Part shown: piece by piece, positions 1-10,367 of the stretch
Numbering within the stretch: the first letter of the stretch is position 1
Layout: each line of letters opens with the position of its first letter
Position numbers and translations under genes: made by a program
Notes under the pieces: model-generated
Databases searched by the model: none
Seen by the model: only the letters and a program-made list of their open reading frames with translations
Told to the model about the DNA's origin: nothing
Assembly (NCBI GenBank): GCA_036495525.1
Contig: DASXMR010000017.1
Span: 1 to 14,644 of the forward strand
Direction: 5' to 3'
DNA length: 14,644 nucleotides
Source: DASXMR01 sp036495525
GTDB lineage: Bacteria; Actinomycetota; Actinomycetes; Streptosporangiales; Streptosporangiaceae

Positions 1-971
1 TCCCGGGCCACCTTGTCCAGGTTGCCGCTCTCGATCGAGTCCAGCGCCCGCTCCCACATGGCCAGCACCCGCTCGGCCGTGGCGTCCGCGCCGTTGCGGC
101 CGGTGAACTCCAGCGCCTTGTTGAGGTACTCACGCTGGATCTCCAGCGCGCTCATTTCCCGGCCGTTGGCCAGCCGCACCCGGCTGCGCCCGGTCATGTC
201 GTGGCTGACCTCGCGGATGGCCCGGATCGGGTTGTCCAGGGTCAGGTCGCGCATGACCGTGCCGGCCTCGATCATCCGCAGCACCAGGTCGGTCGAGCCC
301 ACCTTGAGCAGCATGGTGGTCTCGCTCATGTTCGAGTCGCCCACGATGACGTGCAGGCGGCGGAACCGCTCGGCGTCCGCGTGCGGCTCGTCCCGGGTGT
401 TGATGATTGGCCGGGACCGGGTGGTGGCCGAGGACACGCCTTCCCAGATGTGCTCGGCCCGCTGGCTGACGCAGTACACGGCGCCGCGCGGCGTTTGCAG
501 CACCTTGCCGGCCCCGCAGATGATCTGCCGGGTGACCAGGAACGGGATCAGGATGTCGGCCAGCCTGCCGAACTCGCCGTGCCGCCCGACCAGGTAGTTC
601 TCGTGGCAGCCGTAGGAGTTGCCGGCCGAGTCGGTGTTGTTCTTGAACAGGTAGATGTCGCCGGCGATGCCTTCCTCGCGCAGCCGGCGGTCGGCGTCCA
701 GCAGCAGCCCCTCGAGGATCCGCTCGCCCGCCTTGTCGTGCGCGACCAGATCCAGCACGTCGTCGCATTCCGGCGTGGCGTACTCCGGATGCGATCCCAC
801 ATCCAGGTACAGCCGCGCCCCGTTGCGCAGGAAGACGTTGCTGCTCCGGCCCCAGGAGACCACGCGGCGGAACAGGTACCTGGCTACCTCGTCCGGCGAC
901 AGCCGCCGCTGGCCGTGAAAAGTACAGGTAACGCCGTATTCATTCTCCAGGCCAAATATCCGTCTATCCAC
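1..971 (-). CDS. pafA: Pup ligase PafA (partial, 3' end off the window)
   Basis: PafA attaches the small protein Pup, through its C-terminal glutamate, to lysines of target proteins in an ATP-dependent reaction, marking them for the bacterial proteasome in the cytoplasm. The translation from the GTG at 971 reads MDRRIFGLENEYGVTCTF, then RRLSPDEVARYLFRRVVSWG, YLDVGSHPEYATPE, the NNTDSAGNSYGCHENYL segment, and SSATTRSRPIINTRDEPHAD. These are the hallmark blocks of the Pup ligase/deamidase family. Asp57 in LYLDVGSHPEYA is the expected catalytic aspartate and Glu9 fits the N-terminal nucleotide/Mg site. About 323 residues are present of the usual 450 or so; the C-terminal part lies beyond the left edge. 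PafA rather than Dop is preferred from the N-terminal wording and the absence of the Dop-specific loop. The start has only a weak GAGG upstream. It follows the aldehyde dehydrogenase gene after 27 bp. The first 19 codons are unusually AT-rich. Confidence 0.96.
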   Translation of the reverse strand, partial: MDRRIFGLENEYGVTCTFHGQRRLSPDEVARYLFRRVVSWGRSSNVFLRNGARLYLDVGSHPEYATPECDDVLDLVAHDKAGERILEGLLLDADRRLREEGIAGDIYLFKNNTDSAGNSYGCHENYLVGRHGEFGRLADILIPFLVTRQIICGAGKVLQTPRGAVYCVSQRAEHIWEGVSSATTRSRPIINTRDEPHADAERFRRLHVIVGDSNMSETTMLLKVGSTDLVLRMIEAGTVMRDLTLDNPIRAIREVSHDMTGRSRVRLANGREMSALEIQREYLNKALEFTGRNGADATAERVLAMWERALDSIESGNLDKVAR

Positions 972-998
972 GACCTCAGGCTACGGCCTCATCTGGGG

Positions 999-2462
999 TC
1001 ACCAATCAACCGCCACGTACTTCGTCTCGCTGAATTCGAGCAGCCCGTCGTGGCCGCCCTCACGTCCGATCCCGGACTGCTTCACTCCGCCGAACGGTGC
1101 CGCCGTGTCGGACACGATGCCGCGGTTGATGCCGACCATGCCGGCTTCCAGCGCGTCGGCGACCCGCAGCCCGCGGCGCAGGTCGCCGCTGTAGAGGTAG
1201 GAGACCAGGCCGTATTCGGTGTCGTTGGCCAGGCCGATCACCTCGTCCTCGGTGCTGAAGCGCACCATCGGGGCGACCGGGCCGAAGATCTCCGCGGCCA
1301 GGATGCCCGCGTCCGCGGGCACGTCGGCCAGCACCGTCGGCAGATAGTAGTACCCGCGCCGGTCCGGCGCGCTGCCGCCGACGAGCACCTTGCCGCCGCC
1401 CGACGACGCCGAGTCCACCAGCTCGGCAACCTTGTCCCTGGTGTCGGCGTTCACCAGCGGCCCGATGTCGGTGCCCTCGTCCAGGCCCGGGCCTACGGTC
1501 ATCGCGGCCAGCCGGGCGGCGAAGGCCGCGGTGAACTCACCGGCGATCGCGTCCTGCAGGTAAAACCGGTTGGCGGCGGTGCACGCCTCGCCCCCGTTGC
1601 GCATCTTGGCGATCAGCGCGCCCTGCACGGCGGCCTCGATGTCGGCGTCGTCGAAGACGATGAACGGGGCGTTGCCGCCCAGCTCCATCGAGCAGTTCGT
1701 GATCGTCTCGCTGGCCTGGCGCAGCAGCAGCCTGCCCACCTCGGTCGAGCCGGTGAAGGACAGCTTCCTGACCCGCGGGTCGGCGAGCATCGCGGACACG
1801 GCCGGGCCGGGGGCCGACGTCGGCAGCACGTTGACCACGCCGGCCGGCACCCCGGCCTCGTGCAGGATCGACGCCACCGCCAGCGCGGTCAGCGGCGTCT
1901 CCTTGGCCGGCTTGAGCACCACCGTGCAGCCGGCCGCGAGCGCGGGCCCGATCTTCCTGGTGGCCATGGCCGCGGGGAAGTTCCACGGCGTGACCAGCAC
2001 GCTGACCCCGACCGGCTGCAGCTGGACCAGGATCCGGTTGGCGCCGGACGGCGCGACCTGCAGCGAGCCCGCCATCCGGACCGCTTCCTCGGCGTACCAG
2101 CGGAAGAACTCGGCCGAGTACAGCGCCTCGGCGCGGGCGTCGCGCAGCGCCTTGCCGTTCTCCAGTACCATCAGCCGGGCCAGCGCGTCGGCGCGCTCGG
2201 TCATCAGCTGGTAGGCCCGGCGCAGGCATTCGGCCCGCTCCCGCGGCGGCGTCCTGGACCAGCCAGGCAGCGCCTGGTAGGCAGCGGCCACCGCGTCCAG
2301 CGCGTCCTCGGCGGTGCCGTCGGCCACCTGCGCCGCAGCGTCCTCGGTGGCCGGGTCGATCACCGGCAACTGCCGCCCGCCGCGGCCGCCGGTCCACTCG
2401 CCGCCGATCAGCAGCCCGGTCGGGACTTCCAGGCCGGTCAGGGTAGAAATGCTGGCTGTCAC
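999..2462 (-). CDS. gabD: NAD(P)+-dependent succinate-semialdehyde dehydrogenase (aldehyde dehydrogenase family)
   Basis: This is a 487-residue aldehyde dehydrogenase, full length for the family, predicted to oxidise succinate semialdehyde to succinate (end of the GABA shunt) in the cytosol. Catalytic landmarks are present in order: PWNFP with Asn161, KPAKETP with Lys184 in the cofactor pocket, FTGST at 236-240, ELGG with the general base Glu260, and the nucleophile Cys294 in GGEACTAANR. The C-terminal AAPFGGVKQSGIGREGG followed by LEFSETKYV is typical of the SSADH branch, which is why this substrate is preferred over other aldehydes. The assignment remains by family resemblance. The GTG start at 2462 has a good GGAGG four to five bases upstream (in 2463-2475). 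It is divergent from the ABC operon and lies 27 bp upstream of pafA in the same direction, so the two may share a transcript. No GABA transaminase or permease is visible nearby. Confidence 0.9.
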   Translation of the reverse strand: MTASISTLTGLEVPTGLLIGGEWTGGRGGRQLPVIDPATEDAAAQVADGTAEDALDAVAAAYQALPGWSRTPPRERAECLRRAYQLMTERADALARLMVLENGKALRDARAEALYSAEFFRWYAEEAVRMAGSLQVAPSGANRILVQLQPVGVSVLVTPWNFPAAMATRKIGPALAAGCTVVLKPAKETPLTALAVASILHEAGVPAGVVNVLPTSAPGPAVSAMLADPRVRKLSFTGSTEVGRLLLRQASETITNCSMELGGNAPFIVFDDADIEAAVQGALIAKMRNGGEACTAANRFYLQDAIAGEFTAAFAARLAAMTVGPGLDEGTDIGPLVNADTRDKVAELVDSASSGGGKVLVGGSAPDRRGYYYLPTVLADVPADAGILAAEIFGPVAPMVRFSTEDEVIGLANDTEYGLVSYLYSGDLRRGLRVADALEAGMVGINRGIVSDTAAPFGGVKQSGIGREGGHDGLLEFSETKYVAVDW

Positions 2463-2531
2463 GCCGCCTCCAGGGGACTGTCTCGACGGTGACCACGCTA
2501 TCGCCCCCTTCCCGGCGCGTTCCGGGCCGGG

Positions 2532-2574
2532 GCCAGCCCCGTTTGCCGTGGCCAGCCCCGTTTGCCGTGGCCAG
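2532..2574. repeat. 19-bp tandem duplication in the divergent gabD / ABC-operon intergenic region
   Basis: The unit gccagccccgtttgccgtg occurs at 2532-2550 and again, identically, at 2551-2569, followed by the first five bases of a third copy (gccag, 2570-2574). The first copy overlaps a short perfect inverted repeat, CGGGGC-CA-GCCCCG at 2528-2541. It lies between two divergent starts (2462 and 2639), where the promoters of both transcription units should be, so it may alter spacing or duplicate a protein-binding site. It could equally be a neutral slippage product. Confidence 0.8.
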
Positions 2575-2638
2575 ATCGTGTCCGGTGCGTGATCCTCGCG
2601 TGTCAGCGGCGCAACGCGGTCACGGAATCGTGGAGACG

Positions 2639-5600
2639 ATGCGATCTTCGGGACTGGCGCTCACCCTGCAGCGGATGGGCGCCTATCGGCTTGTGCTCGC
2701 GGCGGTGGCGCTCTTGACGCTGATCACGGCCGCGCTGCTCGCGACGCTCGCCACGTTCGCCGGCCAGGCCCTCAGCCAGGCCGTGCACCGCAGGCTCGCG
2801 ACCGCGCCCGGCGCGTCGATAGCGATCAGCACCGCGGTGGACGCCAGCCAGGCGGCCGCCAGCACTCAGGCGATCCGTGCCGCCATGCGATCGGCTTTCG
2901 GCCCGGCCGGCTACGCCCTGTACCGCGCGCAGTGGTCGGACTCGCTCGGCTTCCCCGCGCGATACGCCGCGGCGAGCGTCCCGCTGACCCAGGCCGCCTC
3001 CTGGGGCGGCATCAGCGCGCACGCGGTGCTGGTCAGCGGAAGCTGGCCCGCCCCGCCGCAGCCGGGGCAGCCGGTCGCCGCCGCGCTGCCCGCGTCGGCC
3101 GCTGCGCTGCTGCACCTGGCCGTCGGCGACGTCCTGGTGCTGCACGACCAGGCGTCGGGGCACCCGGTGCGGGTGAAGCTGGCCGGCCTGTTCCGGCCGC
3201 GCGCGCTGACCGGCCCGGCCGCGGCGTACTGGGGGCTGGACATCATCGGCGCGAACGGCGCCGGCGGCTCAAGTGGCTCGAGTGGCGGCTTCACGACCTA
3301 CGGGCCGCTGATCGTGAACCCGGCGGCCTTCGGCTCCGCGGTCGCCGTCAGCCAGGCCTCCTGGGTGGCCGAGCCTGACACTGCGGACATCGCCGACAGC
3401 CAGCTGGCCAGGACGGCGGCGAAGGTCAGCACCGAGCTGCAGTTCCTGGGCAGCAACGGCTCGCTCAACGGCATGCAAGTGACCTCCGGGTTGCCCGCCC
3501 TGCTCAGCGGGGTCGGCAGCAACCTGCTGGTGGCCCGCTCGCTGCTGACCATCGGCGCCGTGCTGCTGGTGCTGCTGGCCGCGGTGGCGCTGGCCGGCGC
3601 GGCCCGCCTGCTGACCACCGACCGCGAGGGTGAGTCCGCCCTGCTGACGGCGCGCGGCAGCTCGCGCTGGCAGCTGGCCGGCTTCGGCGTCGCGGAGGCG
3701 GCGCTGCTGGCCGCCGTCGCGGCCGCGGCGGGCGGCCTGGCCGGCGGCAGGCTGGCCGGAGTACTGGCCCGCACCGGGCCGCTGCGGGCCGCGGGGCTGC
3801 GGCTGCCCTCGGTCACGCCGGCGGTAGGCGGCGCCATCGCGCTGACCGCCGTCTTCGCCGTGATCATCACGCTGGGGCCCACGCTGGCCGCGCCGGGCGC
3901 GGTCCGGATGCGGCGCGGCCGGCCGGCCGCGATCGCGGGGTTCGTGCGCAGCGGCGCCGACCTGGCACTGGTCGTGCTGGCCGTGCTCGCCGTCTGGCAG
4001 CTGCGCCGCTACCTGATCGTCGCGCCGTCGGCGAACGGCACGGCCGGCATCGACCCGGTGCTCGTGCTGGCGCCGGCCCTGGCGATCGTCGGCGGGACGG
4101 TCATCCTGCTGCGGCTGCTGCCCGCCCTGACCAGGGCGGGCGACCGGCTGGCCGCCCGCGGCAGCCGGCTGATCCTCTCGCTGGCCAGCTGGGAGGTCAG
4201 CAGGCACCCGATCCGGCAGGCCAGCGTCGCCCTGCTCGTCGTGATGGCCGTGGCCACCGGGGCGCTGACGCTGTCGGCGCATCAGAGCTGGGTGCGCTCG
4301 GCGCAGGACCAGGCGGCGTTCGCCGCGGGCGCCGACGTCCGGGTGGACACCCCGGCCGCGGTCACCCTGGGCCAGGCCGGGCGGATCGCCGGCACGCCCG
4401 CGGTGCGCGACGCCGTGCCGGCCGCGCCGCTGACGCCGGTCGGCGCCAGTGAGGTGCTTGCGATCGACGCCCCGCAGGCGGCAGGCGCGGTCCTGCTGCG
4501 CCCCGGCCAGTCGACGCTGGCCGCGCCCGCGCTGTTCGGCGCGATCAGCCCGGCCGGCCCGGCCCCCGGCATCGCGCTACCGGGGCATCCGGCCGGGGTC
4601 TCGCTCACCGCCAGTCTCGGCCCGGCCGCGCTCCGCCTGGCGCCGGCCGTGGTCACGGTGACCGTGCAGGATTCGCGGGGCGACGCCTACCAGCTGGCGG
4701 CGGGCACCCTGCCGGCCGACGGGCGGGCTCATGTCCTGACGGCCGGCTTCGGGCCGGGCGGGCGGCCGTCGGGCGCCGCGTACCCGATCCGCCTGACCGG
4801 GGTGTCGGTGAGCTACACGATGCTGCCAGCCCCCGCCCTCCGGCAGGCCGTGCTCACCGTGCGCGGCATCGCCGCCCCCGGGGCCGCGACGCCGTCGTCG
4901 CCCGCCGGGCACGCCCTGCTGGCCGCGCTCGGCGGGTGGACGCCCGCGGCGTCATCGGGGGAACTGGCCAGCCTCCGGTCGGTCGGCGACGGGCTGGCGG
5001 CGCCGTCGAGTGCACCCGGCGTCACGTCATGGCAGGCGGTCGCGGGAGGCGCCAGGGCGCTTTCCTTCAGCCCCGGATACGGGCTGGCCACCCCCCCGCC
5101 GCACCTGTTCGGCCCGCCCGGGCCGCCGCTGCCCATCTTCGGGCAGCTGACGCTGGTCCCCGGCCAGGCCGGGCGGCCCGTTCCGGCCATCGCGACCAGC
5201 GCGTTCCTGACCGCGAAGAGCGCCGACGTCGGCTCGGTCGTGCAGGTCCCGGTCGGCGGCGTCACGCTGCCGGTGAAGATCGTGGCCGCCGTGACGCACT
5301 TTCCCACCGTCAACGGGAGCGACGGAGGGGTCATCGTGGATCTGGCCACGGTGCAGGCCGCCCTGGCCGGCGATTCGGCGGCCCCGCTGCCGGTGACCGA
5401 GTGGTGGCTGGCCACCGCCGGGTCAGGTGATCCGCCCGGCCTGGCCGGCCGCCTGCCGGCTGGCTCGGCGGTGACCAGCTCGGGCCGGCTGGCGGCCGGC
5501 CTGCTCGGCGACCCGCTGTCCGCCGTCCCGCAGCAGGGCCTGCTCGCGATCGCCGCCGCCACGGCGCTGCTCGCCATGGCCGGCTTCTGCGTGAGCATCG

Positions 5601-5947
5601 CCGCGAACATCAGCCGGCGCCGCCAGCAGAACGCGCTGCTGTCCGCGCTCGGCGTCACGCGCGGCAGCCAGGCCCGCCAGCTCTGCCTGGAGGAACTCAT
5701 GCTCAGCCTGCCCTCGGCCCTGGTCGGCCTGGCGCTGGGGGCCGCCATCAGCGGGCTGCTCGTGCCGGCCATCACGCTGACGACGAACGCCACCAGGCCC
5801 GTGCCGGCCGCGGTGGCCGAATTCGACTGGTCACTCGCGCTGCCGCTAGCCCTGGCCGTGGCGGTGCTGCCGGTGCTGGTGGCGGCGGTGACCGTGGCCC
5901 GGCGGCCCGATCCGGCGGCCAGCCTGCGCACGGCGGAGTCGCTATGA
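2639..5947 (+). CDS. Large FtsX-type ABC transporter permease (first of two)
   Basis: This is a 1102-residue integral membrane protein with the duplicated FtsX/MacB permease plan. It has one N-terminal membrane helix (about 15-40), a first extracytoplasmic domain (about 45-290), then helices near 298-325, 347-375, 395-418, 440-457, 474-497 and 528-548. A second large extracytoplasmic domain (about 550-960) follows, and then three C-terminal helices near 964-990, 1017-1045 and 1064-1086. The cytosolic loop after helix 2 (RLLTTDREGESALLTARGSS) and the SRRRQQNALLSALGVTRG segment near 1000 are the coupling-type loops of FtsX permeases. It is predicted to work with the downstream permease and ATPases; the substrate is unknown. 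A GTG at 2489 would add 50 residues that are not membrane-like and look like read-through of promoter DNA. The ATG at 2639 is preferred because it directly precedes the first helix and has GGAG at 2632-2635, although at only 3-nt spacing. A Gly/Ser-rich linker lies near 203-215. Confidence 0.88.
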   Translation: MRSSGLALTLQRMGAYRLVLAAVALLTLITAALLATLATFAGQALSQAVHRRLATAPGASIAISTAVDASQAAASTQAIRAAMRSAFGPAGYALYRAQWSDSLGFPARYAAASVPLTQAASWGGISAHAVLVSGSWPAPPQPGQPVAAALPASAAALLHLAVGDVLVLHDQASGHPVRVKLAGLFRPRALTGPAAAYWGLDIIGANGAGGSSGSSGGFTTYGPLIVNPAAFGSAVAVSQASWVAEPDTADIADSQLARTAAKVSTELQFLGSNGSLNGMQVTSGLPALLSGVGSNLLVARSLLTIGAVLLVLLAAVALAGAARLLTTDREGESALLTARGSSRWQLAGFGVAEAALLAAVAAAAGGLAGGRLAGVLARTGPLRAAGLRLPSVTPAVGGAIALTAVFAVIITLGPTLAAPGAVRMRRGRPAAIAGFVRSGADLALVVLAVLAVWQLRRYLIVAPSANGTAGIDPVLVLAPALAIVGGTVILLRLLPALTRAGDRLAARGSRLILSLASWEVSRHPIRQASVALLVVMAVATGALTLSAHQSWVRSAQDQAAFAAGADVRVDTPAAVTLGQAGRIAGTPAVRDAVPAAPLTPVGASEVLAIDAPQAAGAVLLRPGQSTLAAPALFGAISPAGPAPGIALPGHPAGVSLTASLGPAALRLAPAVVTVTVQDSRGDAYQLAAGTLPADGRAHVLTAGFGPGGRPSGAAYPIRLTGVSVSYTMLPAPALRQAVLTVRGIAAPGAATPSSPAGHALLAALGGWTPAASSGELASLRSVGDGLAAPSSAPGVTSWQAVAGGARALSFSPGYGLATPPPHLFGPPGPPLPIFGQLTLVPGQAGRPVPAIATSAFLTAKSADVGSVVQVPVGGVTLPVKIVAAVTHFPTVNGSDGGVIVDLATVQAALAGDSAAPLPVTEWWLATAGSGDPPGLAGRLPAGSAVTSSGRLAAGLLGDPLSAVPQQGLLAIAAATALLAMAGFCVSIAANISRRRQQNALLSALGVTRGSQARQLCLEELMLSLPSALVGLALGAAISGLLVPAITLTTNATRPVPAAVAEFDWSLALPLALAVAVLPVLVAAVTVARRPDPAASLRTAESL

Positions 5948-8645
5948 GGCGCAGCGGACCGCGTCCTGGCCTGCTCGGCGGCAACGGCGCGGCGGCGGCC
6001 GCCGCCCTGGCGCTGCTGGTGCTCGGCTGCGTGTTCGTCGCCCTGGCCGGCCCGCGGGCCAGCCTGGACATCCGCACCCGGGCGCTGCGCAGCGACATCG
6101 CCGCGGCTCCGCAGGTCGACAAGACCGTCGTGGTGAACGGGGACTGGAACTCGTTCAGCGCATCGCTGCCGACCGGGGCGCAAGCCGCCCCGCTCAGCGA
6201 CGTAAAGACAGAGCTGGGCGACGACCTGGCTGCGGCCGGCGTGCCGCTCGGACCGACCGCCGGCGAATGGACCGGCCTGACCACGAAGCTCGCCCTGTAC
6301 CCCGGAGCGGCGGACAGCGCGCAGACCGCCGTTCCGCCGGTGATCGAGGTCATCTACCGCGACGTGCTCGGCCGCTATTCACGGCTGATCGCGGGCAGCT
6401 ATCCAGGTGACCGGCTGAGCCATGGCCGGATCCCGATCGCGGTGACCGAGCAGACCGCCTCGCGCTTCTCGCTCGCCCTGGGCACCAGGCTCGCCATCAC
6501 CACGCCCAACAGCGGGGCGCTCAACCTCGTCGTGACCGGCGTCATCGGCGTGCGGGACCCGCAGGCCACGTTCTGGACGGCCGACTCGCTCGCCGCGGCA
6601 CCGCAGCTCGAGCCGGCGCAGCAGCCGTACTGGGTGGGCGCGGTCTTCGCCGGGCCTGGCGGCACCAGCGCGCTGCAGAACGCCTTCGGCTCGACCGGCA
6701 TGCAGGTGCAGTGGCAGTTCCCGCTCAGCCTCGGCCAGCTGACCGACGCCCAGGTGCCGGCCATGGCCGACCTGCTGAACCGGATCACCGTGCAGGCCCC
6801 GGCGTTGACGGGCTCGTTGCGCCCGGCCGCCCTGACGCTGACCGTCGCGACCTCCGCCCAGCAGGAGCTGGCCGCGTTTCTGGCCGCGCAGGGCGCGGTG
6901 CAGACCCTACTGTCGCTGCTGTTCACGGGCATGGCCGTGATCGGCGCGGTCGTGCTGCTGCTCGCGGCCAGGATGGTGACCGCGCGCCGGGCGGTCGAGT
7001 ACTCGCTGCTGCGGGCGCGCGGCGCCTCGCTGCGCCAGCTGGCGGCGCTCACGCTGCGCGATACCGCGGTCGCCGTCGTCCCCGCCGCCTTGCTCGGCGG
7101 CGTGGTCGCCGTGGCGCTGACCCCGGGCGGCTCGCCGTCGCTGGCCGTGTGGCTCACGGGCGCGATCGTGCTGATCGCGCTGGCCGGCCCGGCGCTGATC
7201 GTGGTCGCCCAGTACCGTCCACTGCGCGCCCAGGGCCTGCCGGCGGCGGAGCGGGCGGGCCGCAGTCCGCTGCGCCGCTGGGTGGCCGAGATCGCGGTGG
7301 TGGCCGCCGCGGTCGGCGGGCTGATCGTGCTGCGCGCGCAGGGCCTGCCGGCGGCGGGCGGGTTCAACGCCTACACCAGCGCGGCCCCGGTGCTGGTGGC
7401 GATCCCGGCGGCGATCTGCATCATGCGGCTGTACCCGCTGGCGCTGGCGGGCGCGCTGCGGCTGTCCGCCCGGCGGGCGGGCGTGACGGGCTTCCTGGCC
7501 GCCGCCCGGGCCAGCCGCGGCGCCAGCGCCCTTCCGCTGTTCGCCCTGGTGCTGGCGCTCAGCCTGGCCGCCTTCGCGGGGATGGTCCGCGACACGGTGA
7601 ACCGCGGTGAGGTGGCGGCGGCCTGGCGGGCCACCGGGGCGGACGCGGTCATCCAGGCCGGCAGCGCCCGCACCCCGATGACGCCGGCGGTCATCCGCGC
7701 GCTCAGCGGCGTGCCCGGCGTGCGGCACGCCGTCGCGGTACGCGTGCTGGCCTCGACCACGCCCGGCCTGCAGCCGGTCACGGTGATCGCGGCAGATCCG
7801 GCCGGCTACGCGGCACTGGTGGCGAGTACGCCCTGGCCGGCGTTCTCCGCGGCCAGGCTGGCCGAGCCGGCCGGGGCCGCTTCGCAGGCCGCGCCGGTGC
7901 TCGCCTCGCCGGCCTCGGCCGCCCTGCTCGGCCTGGGCGGCCTGAGCGGCACGCGGCTGCACACGGGGCAGGGCAGCATCAGGGTGCGGGTGGCCGGCGT
8001 GCTCTCCGGCACCCCCGCGCTGCCGGCCGGCGGCCGGTTCGTCGTGCTGCCGTCATGGGCGCTGCCCGCCGCGATGAAGGCGCAGCAGCCGCCCAATCTC
8101 CTGCTGATCACCGGTCCCCGGCTGGACGGGAAAAGGCTGACCGCGCTGGCGACCCGGCTGATGCCGGGCGCGATCACCAGGCTTCGTTCGGCGGAATTGA
8201 ATGAACTGAGCGGCTCGCCGCTGCCGCGCGCGGCGTACCTGAGCTTCGGCGCCGGCCTGGCCGCCACGGCCGGGTTCAGCGTGGCGATCCTGTTGTTGGA
8301 GCTGGCGCTCGGAGCGGGCGAAAGGGAAAGGACGCTGGCCCGGCTGGCCACGATGGGGCTCGGGGCCGGGCAGGCCAGGCGGCTGACCATGCTGGAAACG
8401 CTGCCTGGCGTGCTCGCGGCGGCAGCGGCGGGAACGGGCTGTGCGCTCGCCCTGGCCCCGCTGACCGGGCCTATCCTGAACCTGGCCGTCTTCACGGGGT
8501 CGGGAGCGAGGGTGCCGGTCCGGCCGGATTTCGCGGCGCTGGGGCTGCCGGTGGCCAGCCTGATCGTACTTGCCGTCGGCACGGTGCTCGTCCAGATCCG
8601 GATGGCACGCCGCCGCGGGGTCACGAGCGCGCTGAGGCTGGGGCA

Positions 8646-8649
<4 letters not shown>
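5944..8649 (+). CDS. Large FtsX-type ABC transporter permease (second of two)
   Basis: This 901-residue membrane protein has the same 1+6+3 helix plan as the preceding permease. A first helix lies at about 15-36, then an extracytoplasmic domain at about 40-315. Helices follow near 318-347, 370-395, 398-422, 447-463, 480-505 and 530-548. A second extracytoplasmic domain spans about 550-760, with final helices near 765-792, 820-850 and 865-885. The loop RRAVEYSLLRARGASLRQLA near 350 and ERERTLARLATMGLGAGQAR near 795-815 match the cytosolic coupling regions of FtsX permeases. Its ATG overlaps the stop of the upstream permease (ATGA at 5944-5947), which implies translational coupling and a roughly 1:1 ratio, so the functional unit is probably a permease heterodimer. 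The substrate is not predictable; relatives move lipoproteins, lipids, peptides or antibiotics, or act mechanically on envelope enzymes. A 27-bp near-identical direct repeat occurs inside the gene. Confidence 0.88.
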
Positions 8650-9646
<997 letters not shown>

Positions 9647-9650
<4 letters not shown>

Positions 9651-10345
9651 ACGCTCCGGTGCAGGCGCCGGTAATCGAGATGGTGTCCGTGAGCGGCGTG
9701 ACGCGCACCTTCGGCAGCGGCTCGGCCGCGGCCCGCGCGCTGCGCGGGGTGAACCTCAGCGTCGCCAAGGGCCAGCTCGTCGCGCTGCGCGGGCGGTCCG
9801 GATCCGGCAAGACCACCCTGCTCAACATCATCGGCGGGCTCGACTCGCCCGACGACGGCCGCGTGCAGGTCAGCGGCAGGGACATCACCGGGATGAGCGA
9901 GCGCGAGCGGATGGAGCTGCGCCGGGCCACGGTCGCGTTCATCTTCCAGTCGTTCGGCCTCATCCCGATCCTGTCGGCCGCGGAGAACGTCGGCATCCCG
10001 CTGCGCATCACCGGCATGGCGCCCAGGGAGCGGGACAAACGGGTCCAGCTGATGCTCGATCTCGTCGGCCTGGCCGACCACGCCCGGCAGCGCCCGGGCG
10101 AGCTGTCCGGCGGCCAGCAGCAGCGGGTCGCCATCGCCAGGGCGCTAGCCGGGAGCCCGGAGCTGCTGATCGCCGACGAGCCCACCGGGCAGCTGGACTC
10201 TGAGACGGCCAAGCAGATCATGCGGCTGCTGCTCACCGTCGTCCGGTCCGAGGGGGTGACCGCGCTGGTGGCCACGCACGACCCGACCCTGATCGAGCTG
10301 GCCGACACGGTCCTGCTGCTCGAAGACGGGATGATCGTCGAATAG
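9647..10345 (+). CDS. ABC transporter ATP-binding protein (MacB/LolD type)
   Basis: This is a 232-residue ATPase subunit of normal length for the LolD/MacB family, lacking the C-terminal extension of its neighbour. Walker A is GRSGSGKTT at 49-57, the Q-loop glutamine is Gln101 in FIFQSFGLIPILS, the signature is LSGGQQQR at 153-160, Walker B is LLIADEPT at 173-180 with Gly-Gln-Leu-Asp after it, and the switch histidine is His211. All catalytic positions look intact, so the two ATPases probably form a heterodimer under the two permeases. The chosen GTG at 9647 overlaps the previous stop (GTGA at 9647-9650) and has AGGGAG at 9636-9641 with 5-nt spacing. A longer frame reaching back to 9590 would overlap the neighbouring gene by 60 bp and adds only unstructured residues. 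The gene ends 22 bp before the stop of the convergent regulator gene; no clear terminator hairpin is seen there. Confidence 0.94.
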
Positions 10346-10367
10346 GGCGGGTGCGGATACCGATCAG

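Noticed and set aside
201..2492. A 763-codon open frame on the plus strand opposite pafA and gabD.
   Set aside because: It is antisense to two well-supported genes and has a His/Arg/Gln-rich composition without domains, as expected for a shadow frame in GC-rich DNA.
2489..2638. A 50-residue N-terminal extension of the first permease from a GTG at 2489.
   Set aside because: The extension is Pro/Arg-rich, runs through the 19-bp tandem repeat and would nearly abut the gabD start; the ATG at 2639 directly precedes the first membrane helix.
10346..10367. Bidirectional terminator between the second ATPase gene and the convergent regulator gene.
   Set aside because: The 22-bp gap shows no convincing inverted repeat.
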